NCBI RefSeq assembly: GCF_028372415.1
Contig: NC_092874.1
Location: 336,182,651-336,246,650 of the forward strand
Source of the DNA: Notamacropus eugenii
Lineage: Eukaryota > Chordata > Mammalia > Diprotodontia > Macropodidae
Reading direction: 5' to 3'
DNA length: 64,000 nucleotides
Of this stretch, positions 18,601 to 33,600 are shown one piece after another. A program made the position numbers and the translations under genes. Numbering within the stretch: the stretch's first letter is position 1; every line of letters begins with the position of its first letter. The notes below the pieces were generated by a model. That model ran no database searches. It saw nothing but the letters and a program-made list of their open reading frames with translations, and was not told the DNA's origin.

Positions 18601-21600
18601 AGTTATTGTTATTATAGCAATAAATAATGACCTAGCAAAAACGCTTCTTTTTCCAAGGTTCAGTTTATGCTATGTCTGATTAAAAACATTCAAATTTGTA
18701 ATATCCCAATCTCATAATCTACAATAAAGTCATTATGAAAATTCAGTATAGAGAAAAATAAAATATTACTCCTAGGTCTGTGAAAATTGTTGTTTCATTG
18801 CTTTGGGATATTTTCCCTTTCTCTGAGAATAGGTATTATGTACAATAAATCTTGGAAGAAGAGGGATGCTTTTCCTATTTAATGATTTATTTCCCACTTT
18901 TGTTCACAGTGATAGGATCAGAGCAAAGGGATATCACGTAACTGCTCAAGAGTCAGCGTAAGCTCTTCTTACCAAAAAGTCTCCTTCTTTACAAAATTGA
19001 CTCTAGCTAACTTAAAGTCTGTTTATTTTAATCCCACTGAACCTCCTCTAATTGATTATATTGCCTGATTGGATACAGATAAAACCGAAGGATATGCTTC
19101 TAAACAAAACCTCAAACCCCAAATTCATCTGCACAGAAAGAATTTCTGTCCTGAGATGCATGTCATGTTCTGTTTTTTTTTTCATTTTAATCTAAGGCAA
19201 GTTAAAAATTTGTAAGTTTTCTCTCTCAGAAAGTTAAACTGTTTTAAACTTGCTGTATAATTTTTCTTTGCTGTAGTGTTGTGGCTGGGGAAACATAGCT
19301 CATCTAATTTTCAACTTCTTCTGAAGGGTTAGGAAGAAAATTCTAAGTATTAATTTAGGGAGCCATATATTTCACCCTCTGCCTTTCAATTATAGTTTTA
19401 GGCTTTAAAAAGCATTTTAAATGCATGCTCAAAGCCATGACTACAGGAACACTGTTGAAAGCATGGGCAAAGAAAAAAAATCTGCCAAAATGAGAACTTC
19501 TCTCACAGTCCACAGAGTTAAATGCTTATGTGGGGACCTCTTGTAGCCCATAATTATCTTATTCAGGGGATGGAAAAAGTCAATTGAACCTGCCTCTGCT
19601 CACCTGGTGATATCACTGAAGGGGTACATGATAGAGAAAAATGAAATTTTTACTGTCAAATGAAAATGGGAGAAGAATCAAACATAGAACCAAGCAGGTG
19701 TAAAGGTTTTCACTGATGTGTTAGAGGAAGAAATTCCATATGTTTTATTCCTGGGATCCTATGGACAGCTTTCCTTTGAAATCCCCAAAAAGATGGCTCT
19801 CTCACTTTAATGTTGGGGCCTTCTGTTCAAAAGGAAGTGGACCATCTCATCTGGATTCCTGTCTTTTTTATAGCTAACGCACCGAAGCTGTCATAGTAAA
19901 AGGACCACATTTTGCTTATGGTATGCTGGTAAAAATGAAAGGAATGAAGAAAACACAGATGCACTAGTGACCTTGGAGAGATTCCTTTTAGAAAGCCCAG
20001 GGCTTATAAACCCCTCTAGAATAAGGACAACTTTCTGTCATTAATTAGCCTAGCACTTACCTGCATTTCTAGAAATAGAATGCCTTTTATCAGCCTAGAA
20101 ACAATGATAGGGAGTGAGGTATTCAGGGAACTGACCCTCGGAAAACATTACCCCTTGCATTAACTGAAATAGAGACCAGTTTCCAAAGTGGAGCTCTGTA
20201 TCTTCAAAGAGGGAAGTATAGGACTGCTCTTTGCACCTTAATATATTTCTCCTGGTCAGCTAGGTAGTAAAGTGGATAGAGTACTGGGCCTGGAGTCGGA
20301 AAAGCTCATGTTCATGAGTTCAAATCTGACCTTACTAGCTGTATGATGCTGGGCAAGTCACTTAACCCTGTTTGCTTCAGTTTTCTCGTTATAAAATGAG
20401 CTGGTGAAGTAAATGGCAAACCATTCCAGTATCTTTGCCAAGGAAAACTCCATGAAGAGTCAGACAAGACTGAAATGACTGAACAGCATTTAGCCTGGAG
20501 AGGAGGCTGTGCAAGAGAGATTAGATTTGTTGTGCTTGATTCCAGAAGGAAATTCCACTAGAGAAATGAGTAGGAGTTGCAGGGTGGAAGGTTTTAAGTT
20601 GCTTTAAAGAAACACTTATTAATAATTAGTGGTCCAAAAGTAGTATAGATTGCCTTGGAAGGCAATAGCTTCCTCCTCCGTACAGTTCTTTAAACATTAG
20701 ATGATTATTTATCAGGGATGTTGTAGTAGATGTGTATGTTAAGGTACAGGTTATAGTAAAGTGTATCATAGATCCTTCTCCACTCTGAGATTCTGTGACA
20801 TTCTAGGCCTGCACAGAGCTAGGAAAGGTGCTACAGGAAGTTTGGGGAAAGGCTAATGTGATTGGAATGGCATTTACCATGTTTGAAGGAGAAAAATATG
20901 AAATAAGACTAGAGAAGTAAGTTGGACTTTGTGTGGGGACTTTATACATCTATGAATAGGATAATGGAACTATTTTGTCTTGCTTTTTTGACTAATGTAG
21001 CTTGATGTTGCAAGTTGCATTTCTTGGCAGCTCTCTAACTGCTTTGTGACTCATGGAGATTGTCAGCTGATAGATACCTCTCAGTTTTGATGTGAGCTAC
21101 TATATAGATACATTTCTACTATATAGATACATCTCTACTACACAGACACATTTCTATTATACAGGTACATTTCTACTATAGATACATTTCTACTATATAG
21201 ATACATTTCTACTATACCAGGGGTTCTTAATCTTTTCTGTGTCATGATTCCCTTTGGCAGCTAGGTGAAATCTATGGACAGAATAAAAGAATAATATTTT
21301 TAATTGTATAAAATAAAATACATAGGTTTACAGAGGCAACTAATTGTGTTGAAATACACATGTCAAAATGTTAAAACAAGTCAGAAACAAGTTTATTTTT
21401 GGTATATCTTTCCATTCTGAAATAATTTTGCTTTGTAATTCTTTTAATCGGTTAAACATTTAATAAGTACTAGCTAGTCTCCCAACTTTGTTTTGATAAT
21501 TATATATTTTTAAAACATTCTTTTTTTATTATGATCTTGACATTACTGTACACGAATATTTCTATATACAAAAGTAGAAAGGATTGTAACTATGAACATT

Positions 21601-24600
21601 ATGTATAGCTTTTAAAAAATATGTGTATTTCTAATGTGGTAATTTCTTCCTGAACCACTTTCTGTTATATTTATTTTTAAGATGAATTATTGTTGTTCTT
21701 TTTTATTTTTTAGTATCGCTATAAGTAACCCTCTCACTGCTTTCCCCTTTCCAAAATTAAAGTCTTTACTTGTCATAAAGTCCCACAGAACAAATCCACA
21801 CATTGGCTGTGTCTGAAAAAGTCTGTTGTCCTGCAGCTTTAGCCAGTCCTTTACCTCTCAGGTGGGAAACATAATTTGACATCTGTTTTCTGGAGTCTTA
21901 GTGGTCATTGCACTGATGGTTCTTAAGTCCTTCAGACTTGTTTTATTTTATGATGTAGTCATGTACAGATTGTTTTCTTGATTCTGCACATTTTGCTCTG
22001 CACCAGTTCATAAAAGATCCTCTCAGGTTTCTCTGAATCTATTACATATCATCCTTTCTTTAGCTATTCTCCAAATGATACACAATCCCTTTCTTTCCAG
22101 ATCTTTGACATAATAATTTTTAAAAATATGATTATAGATAGCCTGGGTTTCTTCACCTGAGAACTCATTCATTTATCAGTTGAAGAAGTACCTTTTCTTT
22201 TAATTTTGAATCAGTTCTTTATGTATCTTAGAAGTGAAGATCTTTATCAGAGAAACTTACACCATTTTCCTCCCAGTTTTCCTTTTAATCTCAGCTTTAT
22301 TAGATTCGTTTGTGCGAAATCTTTTTAATTGTGTGTAATCAAAATTGTACATTTTATCTTCTATGATCCTCTCTATGTCTTGTTTGGTCATGAGCTTATC
22401 ACTTATCCGTAAATCTGATAGGTGATTTCCCCCTGTATTTCTCTAAATTGTTTATGCTGTGACCTTTTATATCTAGGTCCTGTGTGAGGCATTGGTCTAA
22501 ATCTAATTGCTTCCATTTTGCTTACCAATTTTTCTGGCAGCAGTTGGCAATTTGGTAAAGCCTGTGGACCCCTTCTCCCGATGTTTTTAAATGCATAAAA
22601 TAAAATACGTAGACTTACAAAGGAACTTAGTTGTGTTGAGCTAGTTATAAAAATATTTTTAAAAAAACCAACAAGTTCATGGTCTCTAGATTAAGAACTT
22701 TTTTTTGTTGTTTTTAATCAGTTTTTTGTGTCTGACTCTTTGTGACCCTGTTTGGGGTTTTCATGGCAAAGTGGAGTGGTTTGCCACTTCCTTCTCCAGT
22801 TCATTTTCCAGATGAGGAAATTGAGGCAAACAGGGTTAAGTGACTTACCCAGCATCACACAGCTAGTAAGTGTCTGAGGCTGGATTTGAACTCATGAAGA
22901 ATATGTGTTTGTATATATGTTTGACCCTTTTTTTGTTAGGAAAAGAATGAGGTTCTTATTTTTCTCATGATATAATGAATTTTCTTTGCTCCATTTTATT
23001 TTTTGAGGAGTCTACTACTTGGGTAAGATTTTCTGTCTTCTAAGTTATTTTCTTTCACTTTTTCCCCCTCAAGAACTGTCATTTCATTTTTAATCTCTCA
23101 TGGCATTTCTTCCACTCTTAGACTCTATGTGGTCAACCATTTCTCCCTCTCTCTCTCCACCCCTCCCTCAGGCTCCATTTTTATTTGTGGAATTACTTAT
23201 TCTGGATTAATATCTTGGGTTTCTCAGCCCAGAGTATTTATCTCTCCAGTTTTAGTTTCAGGACTGGGGCTTTTTTCAAGGGCCAAGCTCTGCCTCTTGT
23301 ATTCTTGAATGGTCCTCTTCTCTGGTACTAGACCATGCTCTCTGTTCCAGTCCCTAGTTCTGACTCCTCTCCTGGTGACCCAGTGTATCTCTTTGCTAGC
23401 GTTGGCTCTGCTATCCCTTTTTCCTTTCACAGTTTTGAATTGGGGGTTGGTTCCATCCCCTGGGTGGGTCTGATAGACCCTAGTCAGAAATAGGAGATAG
23501 GCTGGTTTCATGACTCCTATTGTCTGGCTGGCAGCTGTAACAAGGTAAACACCTTTCTTTCCTGCTGTGGCTCTGAGTGATTTGAAGTGTGAACTGCTCC
23601 ATCCCATTTCTCTGGCTCTGGTTCTGTACCTGATGCTGCTTCAATAGGCCATGACTATACTCTGCCTTCTTTTTCTCCTTGATAATTAGAGCCCTTGATG
23701 GCTTATATCTCCCTCTGAGTGATCCTGCTCAGGGGTGGCCTTTATAAGATTCAACAAATATTCACCTTAAAGTAAAATACAAAATTCATGGCTGCAAACT
23801 GTAATGAAATGTTCTGTGCACAACTGTGGCAGAGATTATTGGATATCTGACCATATTTCTGTTTGCTAATTATATGAGAAAAGCACCCAAAAGACTTTAA
23901 AGATGCTGGATTTTGGTCCTGTGTCAGGCTGCACTCTGACCTGTTTATATCCCCATTACAGGCTTCCACCTACCCTGCAAAGATTCTTCTCTGAGGGTCC
24001 CCAAACTTCTTCTGCCCTTAAAGCTAGAGTTGCTGGGGTATTTTGGGAGAGCTCTGCTTCTATAAAACCTCTTACATGGCCTTAATTGATAGTTTGATAT
24101 GTTTTTGCCCCAGTGGATACAAGTGTTAAACAGAATAGAGCTAAAGATGGACCACTAGATGCCTCCAGATAGATATGATCATATTTATTAATAGTTCTTA
24201 TTATGGATTTAAGTGTAACTCATAAAAGCTTTTTAAATCCATAGTATAATTAAATTATAGGGCATTATAGTACTATAGATCTCAACTACTATTTTTACTT
24301 TTTTTTTCTATTGGGAAAGAATTATAACCCCAGAGGTATGTAATGTAAGGGATAGTATTTAGGACTGTGAGTTTAGAAGACGTGGATTTGAATTTCATGT
24401 TTGACATTATTTCTTACTGTAGGTAAGTTATGAACCATCTTTGGCCTTCAATTTTCTCATCTGTAAAATAGGGAGTATAACATCTAAAGTACTTAACAAG
24501 GTTGTTTCAGAGGGCCAAGGAGATTAATGTATAATGTACGTAAAATATTTTGTAAACTTTAAAGAAATATATGAATGACATTATCGTCATCATGATCATC

Positions 24601-27600
24601 AAAGAGCATTTTCTCCTTATTCCTAGGTGCAGGAAGAAGAGGGACTTTCCTTGATTCCTACTATGCCTTCTCCTGTAGTTCAAAGCAGGTTTGAGGGAGA
24701 GGGAAGTAGGAAAACTCATGCTGTGAGGGTAACGGTGTGGTGGGTGGTGATGAAGTATGAGGGGTAGACACAGGAATAGAGGACTGTGGTAGGGCTATGA
24801 GATACCCCAAGGTGGAACGATGCTCAGGGGAAGGGGCATAATGTACTGTAAGTTTTGCTTACGTAAAGGAGTGTCTGTATTAATTTAAACCAGGCAAGAA
24901 TAATTATGTTTTAGTAGCAATGAGATCTTATTTTAGCCTGATTTCATTTTATCCTCATGACATCTCTGGGAGATAGATGGGGGGCCAAAATGTTATGTTT
25001 GTTAGCTGAGAAGTCAGGTAAAAAGAGATGAAGTATTTTGTCTAAAGTCAGACAGCTTTTGTGCTGGAGGTAGAATCTATTGAAAAAATATGATTAAAAA
25101 GACTTGGATTTTTTGTCTGTCACAGTATAACTTAATATCATAACAGTGTAGACAGATTTTTCTCAATGGGTTTGCTCAAGATTCAATATTGTCTTATTTT
25201 AATTAAGGAGGATGAGTAGTGTATTGGTGGCAGTATTGGCTATGGAGTCAAAAGACTCCAGAATCCTGGCTGTGTGTGATCTTGCTTGAATCACATCCCC
25301 TCTCATGACTTCTAGTTTCACCTGTTAAAAAATAAGTAATTATAAAAATGAGGGGGTTGGAGTAATGACCTCTAAAGGTCTTTCCAGCTTTCAAATCCTA
25401 TGATCCTAAATAAGGTGTTGAACATCTGTCTGCTGGGCTGAGAATAGAACTGCGAAAGTGCTGTGATCTCAGTTCCTGTTATTTTTAGTGAAAGTGATGA
25501 GTAAGTGAAGAAATCACTGACCTTTGTGTGGAAGTTGAGACGAAGGGTTCTGCATATTCAGTTTCATTCAAACACTTTGTTAAACTAGTAGGGAACACCG
25601 GGCATTGTTTGCTTCCTTATCAGAATGCACAAACCAAAATTGCACTATTGTGGTTTAGCACTGGCTAAGTATAACCAACTAAAGGCCAGCCACTTAACTT
25701 TTCAAACTCCAAATTTTTCTGTAATGCACAGTGTACACATCACACTCCTCTCTCCTCTGCTTGGTGAACTTTGTCAGGGGCTTTAACAGAAGAGATTTCT
25801 GATGCTGTGCTACATTAGTGCTTCCTGTCAGCTGACATCACATGCTGAGGCATCAAGAGCCTTGGCTTAGGCTGCAAGTTAGTGTCTTGCATAAAGAGCC
25901 AGGGATTGCACATTTGAAAGAATTTGCACCGGATAAATCTCCTTATGCTTTAGAGACTGAGGGATTTTGCTACCACTGCAGAAATAGCAGCTATTCAAAA
26001 ATATTTTCCTTTGCCTAGGCGTCTCTGACAAAATGAATAGTTTTCAGGAGCTTTGATATTTGTCTGGTGATAGTTGAACTATAGAAGGATCCTGCATTTT
26101 AAAAAAAATGTTTTTTATACTTTTGTGACAAAACATGCTTTATAATCGCTTAACCAATGAGTCATGGACTTTATCCCTTGGTGAGTCATTTTGAAAATGT
26201 GTGCATTTAGGGTGTAAACTATATTTCTGTCACTCTTGCAGGCATGGTAGACCAAAAAAAAAAATCATAGGAGAGATTAGGAGAAAATAGAAACACAAAA
26301 TATCTTTAATTTGTGAAATGTAGTTCCCACACATGCATTTTATAAGTTATATCTGGGTGACTGTAAAACAATGTGTAATCTCTACTAGAAATATAGAATG
26401 TTTTGATTTTAAGGTTTGTCTTTGTATATTGCTGTTTTTCTCACATTTTAAAATTATTTTCATGATTATTAAAGAATGAATCAAGTTATATTCAATTGCC
26501 AGTGTTAAACTTTTTAAAATTGCAAACATATCAATAATAAAGAGTAATGGATAAATTTTTAACCCCAGGAAGCAGTATCTATTATTTTTGAAGTTCTTTT
26601 ACCAGTGGCTATTAGGAGATAAAAACAGAGAGAGTAGTTAGAGTTCTGTGAATTAGTTCCTTTAAAAGTATACAGAGGGAACATTATACTTCTCAGGCAT
26701 TACGTGATCTTTTCTTTGTAGCACGCCTTCTAACACTATGGATCGCAACTCACCCATGCTGTGTCTGTGGATATTATTTTTCTCCATGTCATTCTGTGTA
26801 TCGTCCATAGTAAACTTATAATAGTCTACAACAACTGATTTGTGTGTGTTTACACTTTATATATAACAAACATAATTATATATCTATATGACATATAGGT
26901 ATATAATGTGTATAACTGTACATATGTACATGTTACATATATATCTATATCTATAAAACTTCTAAGGTTTGTAGAACACTTTACATGCATTCTTATTTAA
27001 ACCTCATTGTGACCTCACAGGGTTGAGGTAAGTTATTACAGGTATCATTTTCCCTGGAATCAAGTGAGATTATACATGTAAAATGCTTTGCAAACCTAAA
27101 AGCATTACTTAAATGGTAGTTTTTCTTACTGTTATTTTATAGATGAGGAATCTGGAACTTTTTTTTTAAATGTTTAAGTGCCTTGTTCATGACCACTCAG
27201 CCAGCAAGTGTCAGAGGTGAGATTTGAACTTAGATTGTCCTGGCTTGTGATGCTAACTCTCCTCTGGAGTGCTTAACATTTTGACTCTTACCAGTGAAGC
27301 AATCAGGTTGTCCATCTATGTCACTTCCTTTTCTTGGTTTATGTTACTTCTGTGCAGTTCATTATTGGTAATGTATTACAGCTTATTTGTGCCTGCCATG
27401 TATTTCTCTTTTTTGCCCTTTGGCACTTTTGATTCTTTGGAGATACTGTTATCCTATGGTTCTCACAACCATGTTACTATATAACATCACTAGAATATAA
27501 ATAGATTTTTGTTTCAAGGAGAAACATTTGTTGAAAGCACTGAGCATGTTCCCAAGTGCAACCTGGCATACTATATTTTTCTCCCAATTCATTTGAACTC

Positions 27601-30600
27601 TGCTCATTGTTCATCCACTGTAGCTGTCAAAAGTATATGTATTGGGCTATTTCTAACTTCATTTCCTAGTCTGAACAAAAGGCATGCTTCATTTATTTGT
27701 TTTTTCCTGTGTTATGTGTTAGCCTTAACTCCACTACCTTATTTAGAGTAGGCACTTAATAAATGCTGATAAAAACTGAATTTCACTCAAGTAATTTTGA
27801 GATTTTTTTAATATTTCAGCACTCGATGTAGTCAGTATAGTGTCATCTGCAAACAGGATCAATTGGAGGACTTTACCAGATATAGGGAACTTCTCTTTCA
27901 TTTGAACTGTGGGTTGAATCTTCCCCATGAAAAAGGCAAACATGTTTAGCACGTATCTCTCCCTACTTTGTGTCTTAGGGGGAACATAAAGTCTTGCAGG
28001 ACATACCACCTTCTCTGTTGCTATGCCTTCCAGAGCTTTGGGCACTGTCATTCAACTTCCTGATGTATTCTGTGGATGACTGGATTTTTCCTTCTCTATC
28101 ATCCCTGCATTATTAGAAATCTTGGGCCTTTTCATCTGCCCTCTAGCTGAACTTTCTCTTCTGTGCTTTTTACTCCAATTAGATTGAGTTCCTTGGTAGC
28201 AAACACTCTCTCTCTTTCTCTCTCTCTCTCGCTCTCATTTATATCACCAGTGCCTGGGCAAATAATAAGTGCTTATTAAATACTTTTTCATTCACTCATC
28301 AGGGGTTTGTTGAACCAAGTTTCCTCATAGTACGTATTTCAAGGGCGCTTGTGTGCTTTTCTCATAATTAATGCAGAAGTATGGTAAGATGGCTTATATT
28401 GTTTGCCATGGATAATTTCATTAGGATGTGCAGCCATGAAAATTAAAAATAAAATAAGGTGAATATTTGTTGGATCTCATAAGTGCTATTTTTAATGTCT
28501 AACTAAACTTAATTTTCGTGTGGAGGAGTAATAGGAAGCATTGTAGTGAAGTCCCATCTAAACTCCTACAAACAGATCTAGAAAATGCATTAGATGGAAT
28601 CTAAATCTAAGAGAAAGTTGTAGTGAGTCATTTTTGCAGCCCTGGTCAGCTTAGGGAATCAAAGACCCTGAGGATGGGATCTGACCAGGAGCGTTTCTAA
28701 CATGGAACATTCTAGTTCAGGGAGAAGTTGTGTACCAGAGCAAGTGGATATCCCAGACCCACATTAGGGCATCTCCAGACCCCTGGGGCACCACACTGGG
28801 GACAGGTGCCAACTGGCAGGTTTGTTGCCAGTCTAGTTCTGGGTCATGGATCCAGAGTGGACTGAGGAGGGGACCCTTCAAAGTGTCCCCCTTCCTCCTA
28901 TAAGTCTCATGTCTTAGACCTACTGAGAAAAGAACGACATCAGAAGCAAGCAGTAGTAAAGGAGCTCAGATCCCAGGCTCACAGAGGGGTCTCATTTCTA
29001 GCATCTAGCCCAGGCTGAAGCCTGCAGAGGAACAACCAGGATAGGACTATTAGACCAAAAGGGAGCCTGCAGTTTTATCACTCTGAACTAGAGCTTTCTT
29101 GATGGTGGTAGTGTCTGAGTCCAGCCCCAATCTACTGTCGTTCAGACTCAAGTCAGGAATTGGCAGAACTTAGAACAGGTAGGCATAAATCAGATTTTGT
29201 CCTAGATCTTTGGGACTTTGGGAGCCCTGAAAACTTGCAAGTCCCCAGTCTGAGTTGTTCCTGAGATCTTGGAAAAACACAAAGCCCCAAGAGAGTAGCA
29301 GCATGACCAGCTTAGACTTTCTCTCCAAAAGTGTTCAGAGTTTGACCCTATTGTATCAAGTGTAAGGTCAGGAAGTGGGCTAGAAGAGTTAGCAAACAAA
29401 AAAGAGTCCCATTACAAAAAGTTATTGTTGGTGGCAAAAAAGCTCAAGAACCCAGAAGAGAATGACTCTAAAACATTTGCAAGCCAAGTCTCAAAGGAAA
29501 GCCTAGATTGAGCACAAATTCAACTAGGACTCCTAGAAAACATGAAACAAGAGTTAGAAAAGGTTTTTGTCAATGAAATGAGAGTGCTAAGGAAAATATT
29601 GGAAGAAAAATGGGAGTTTTGGGGAAAGAACTGGAAAGGGAAGTAACAGCTTGACATACCAAGCAATAATTTCCATGAAAATTAGGATGAAACAAAGAGA
29701 AGCCAGTGACTCCATGAGACAAGAAAAATCAAAGGAGTCAGAAGACTGAAAAAAGAGAGGAAAATGTAAGATATATTACAGCAAAAACTACTGACAGATT
29801 GAGGAGAAAAAAAATGTAAGGGTCATCAGGCTATGTAAATGCCTTGACCAAAACAAGACTTGTAGATACTATATTTCAAGTAATCATAGAATTGACTAGA
29901 TCTCTTAGAAGCAGAGGACAAAGTAGAAATAGAAAAAAAAATCTACTGGCCACCTCCAGAAAGAAACCCCCAAATGAAGACTCATAGAAATATTGTAGCC
30001 AAAACCTAGAACTTTGAGGTCAAAGGAGAAATACTGCAAGCAATCAGAAAGAATTAAAGTGTCAAGAAGCCACAGTCAGAATGAATAAAGGAGCAGAGAA
30101 CTTGGAATATGATATTCCAGGAGGCAAAGAATATAGAATTACAGCCAAGAATAACTAACCCTGCAAAACTGAATGTAATCCTACAGGGGGAAAATGGCTC
30201 TCTAATGAAATAGAGAAATTTTCAAACATTCCTTCTTCCCCTCCCAAGTATTACAATGAAAAGTCTAGAACTATACAGAAATTGGTAAGTTCAAATATGC
30301 CCTTTAAGAGAAACATAAAAAGGTAAACGTGAATGAACAATAATAAGGGACTAAACTAGGATGAACTACTTACATCTGATATGATAATATGCTCCCTGAA
30401 CCCTGTCGTCATTGGGATTCATAAAGGGAGTATGGTGGAAATATTAATTAACTTATAAAACCACATATTAACATTATGTTCTCTTGTGTTTTTATTTATT
30501 TTATTAAGTATTTTCAAATTACATTTTAATCTAGTTCTCCATAAGCTGCAAAGTGTTTGATACCTCTGACTTAAACTGTTAATTGTTTATTATAATTATA

Positions 30601-33600
30601 ATATTATTGTAACTATAGCATTAATTTTTGTGTGCTTAATTTTGCATAGTTTTACAACGTGTACAATTGAAAATGTGGAAGGGGAGTTGAGATCATGTGA
30701 TAAGGAAGATGAAAATTGATCTCTTTCTCAGGACCCTTTTAACTCTGTCTAATCCTTCCAAAAAAAGGATTTATGTATGAAATGTAGGGCCCTTAACAGT
30801 TGAATCCAACAGGCACAGAACCTTGATAAGGTGACATCATTATGAATTAACTCCCATAGTCGTTAAAGTGCTCACACAACAGTTCTCTCCCCTTTCTTGC
30901 TGTATGTATCCAAGACCGAAGTTTCTTTGAAGGTTTGTTCAGGGGGCCCATCTTGAGATTCTCTTCAATTCCTGTTGCAGAGACACTGTCAAACCCACCT
31001 ACCCTATTCCCTCATTTCCCAGCCACATGTAACTAAGTATGAAACGGACAGTAGGATGAAAACATACTTCCTTCTGATTGAGGTTTTCCTCTAGATTATG
31101 AACCTCCAAAACTATAGAGTTTGCCTACAAGACTCTCCAGTCCCTCTCTCTACCCCAAGAAAAGCAGCTTATGCTTATTTCTCCAACCAGAGAAAGAGGA
31201 GAGAGTCAAGGGAGAAATTGGGGCAGAGGGCCAACATGCCTGCCTACTCTATGTCTTAAAGAAAGGGAGCTGAAACCTAGCTAGGGCTAGTCCTTAACCC
31301 TCTTCTCCTCCTTACCCCCTTCCCCTCCCCCAGTACTGGGATTTTTAGGCCAGGAATACAGGCTAACAAACCCTATAAACTCCCAGGAGGTTGAAGCAGT
31401 TTGGTAACCTAGCCTCAATGGTGGTACCCATTAGTGAAGCAAATGACAGAGAATTCAGATTGAAAAAAAATTTCAGGGGAGAACAGAAAAAGGGGGATAA
31501 GCCTAGACAGAAATTTGCTAGGTGGGAGATGAAACCTCAGTGTTGTTTTAATATGCATTTCTCTTATTACTGTTGATTTGGAATATTCATACGATCATTA
31601 ACAGTTGGTAAGTTTTTGAGGAACTGATGAGGGCTTGAAGAGTGGAGTACCAGGGGCTGGTCTCCTGGAGAAGAATTCATGGACTCACGCATTGTTGAGG
31701 TCAAGGTAAAGGTTTATTATGCTTTTCAGTGGGCAAGAGTTCTTAGGGAACCTGCAACCTTAGAGGGGTACAGGGAAAGTTTATATAGGATATTCTATAG
31801 GAAATATGTGCCAAATATGCTAACTAGGTGTTTTGGGGTGGATTTAGGGAGTGGTTAAGGAGTGGTCAGTTCTTAAGGGAACATGCACTTTTGGTATCTA
31901 CTGCACAGGTATTTTACCCAAAATTCATCAGGAAATAGCCCAAGGAGGGCTACCTGGAGGCGTGGTTTTAGGCCTGAAACATCACCGAGTCACCCAGCAG
32001 TCAAGGCTGGCTCAGAAATACCAGGTTGCTCTCGTCATTGCCTTGTTAGACAAGATAAATGTAAGGGAGTATACATATGTCTAAGTCAAGGATACATATG
32101 ATTAGTCAGTGAGTAGTAAATGTCTTTAAGACCCAGTGCACAGCCAGATCAGTCAATATGCATTTGGTTCAGATTATTAAGTTCTATAGGTACAGCTGGC
32201 TGCTGTAGCAGGAAGGGAGATAACAGTTGTGGCTGGGGCAGACTGTGTCCTTAGGCTGGGGGGAAACTGCCTGGAATAGTGTTTTGAGGCGAGGGAGAAA
32301 TGTGGGTTTTAAAGAGAAATGTGATTTCAGAATTGGGGCCTAAGCACATATACCCAAGCACCCTATCAGAACTATTTGATATGCTTTGGCATTTGTTGTG
32401 GCTTGTACAAAACTCTCTTAATAAATATAAAACAAAAGAAATTGAACCAATGTCTGATAAAATACAGAATCCTGTGGCCTCTTAAGAGAACTTGGAACAA
32501 GAAGAAACTTAAGAATAATTCAAAAGAGAAATTAAATATATGTTAGAACTTTTAGATAAGTACTTAACAACTTAATTATGTTAGGAAAAAAACCTAAGTC
32601 AATGATGGAGACTTTCTCTAAAGAAGCAAGAGATCTTAGTAAAATAAGGAACTCAAAAAGATAGAAGTGGAGGAAAATCTGGCAGTAGAAAAGCAAAAGA
32701 CAACAGTAGTAGAATACATGAAATTTAAATAAAACAAAGCAGTTGTCATAAAAGATAGAATGTGCAAAAAAAGCTTAAGGATTATAGGTCTTCCAGAAGA
32801 ATATGACAAATCAAAGCACCTAAAAACTATAATTCAGAAAATAATAGAAAGAAATTTCCCAAAACTTCTGAGAACAAGAAAGAAAATGCCAATTGAGAGA
32901 ATCCAACAAATTACCTCTAGGAATAAACCTTATATTTCAAACTCCGAAACACAAGTTTCAGAGTTTCAATTTCATTGAAAAAACAAATTCTGTAAGTGAC
33001 AAGGAGAAACTTTCAAATTTAAAGAAAAGGTGCATGACAAGATTTTCCCATACCCACAAGAAGTCACTGAAAAATGGAAAGGAACTCAAGTTGCAACTCC
33101 GAACCTTACAAACCTGAATCTTATCATGAAAAATAAATGTTCAACAAAAGAAAATCATTTGAGGTTTTCTTGCTCCCTTTCCCAAACAACATTACATATG
33201 AGTGGAATATTTGAATTGAAATTATCCAAATAATAGAAATGAGAAAAAGGTAAATGAGTATAGTTACCATGTAAGAATATGTAATGAAATAAATCACCTC
33301 TTGTTTAGAGGTGGTTTTTTTTTTTCTTTAGTGGAGACTGACTTAATAAAGGAACAAAGGGATTAAAAAAACTCCTGAGGGGAGAGAAGGGAATCAGCAT
33401 TTCTGTGGGGCCTACTATGTACTTTACAAATAACTTACTTGATCCTCTTCACAACTTTGTAAAGTAAGTGCTGTTATTATCTCTCTTTTTTAGTTGAGGA
33501 AATGGAGGCCAAAGGAAGTTACGTAACTTGCCCAGGGTCACACAGCTAGTGCCTGAGGCTAGATTTAAACTCCAGGTGTAGAGATGTAGAATTTAAAGAA

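Noticed and set aside
23224-23607. 127-codon minus-strand open frame
   Set aside because: It lies in sequence that looks like antisense L1 5' region. No host-gene similarity was recognised.
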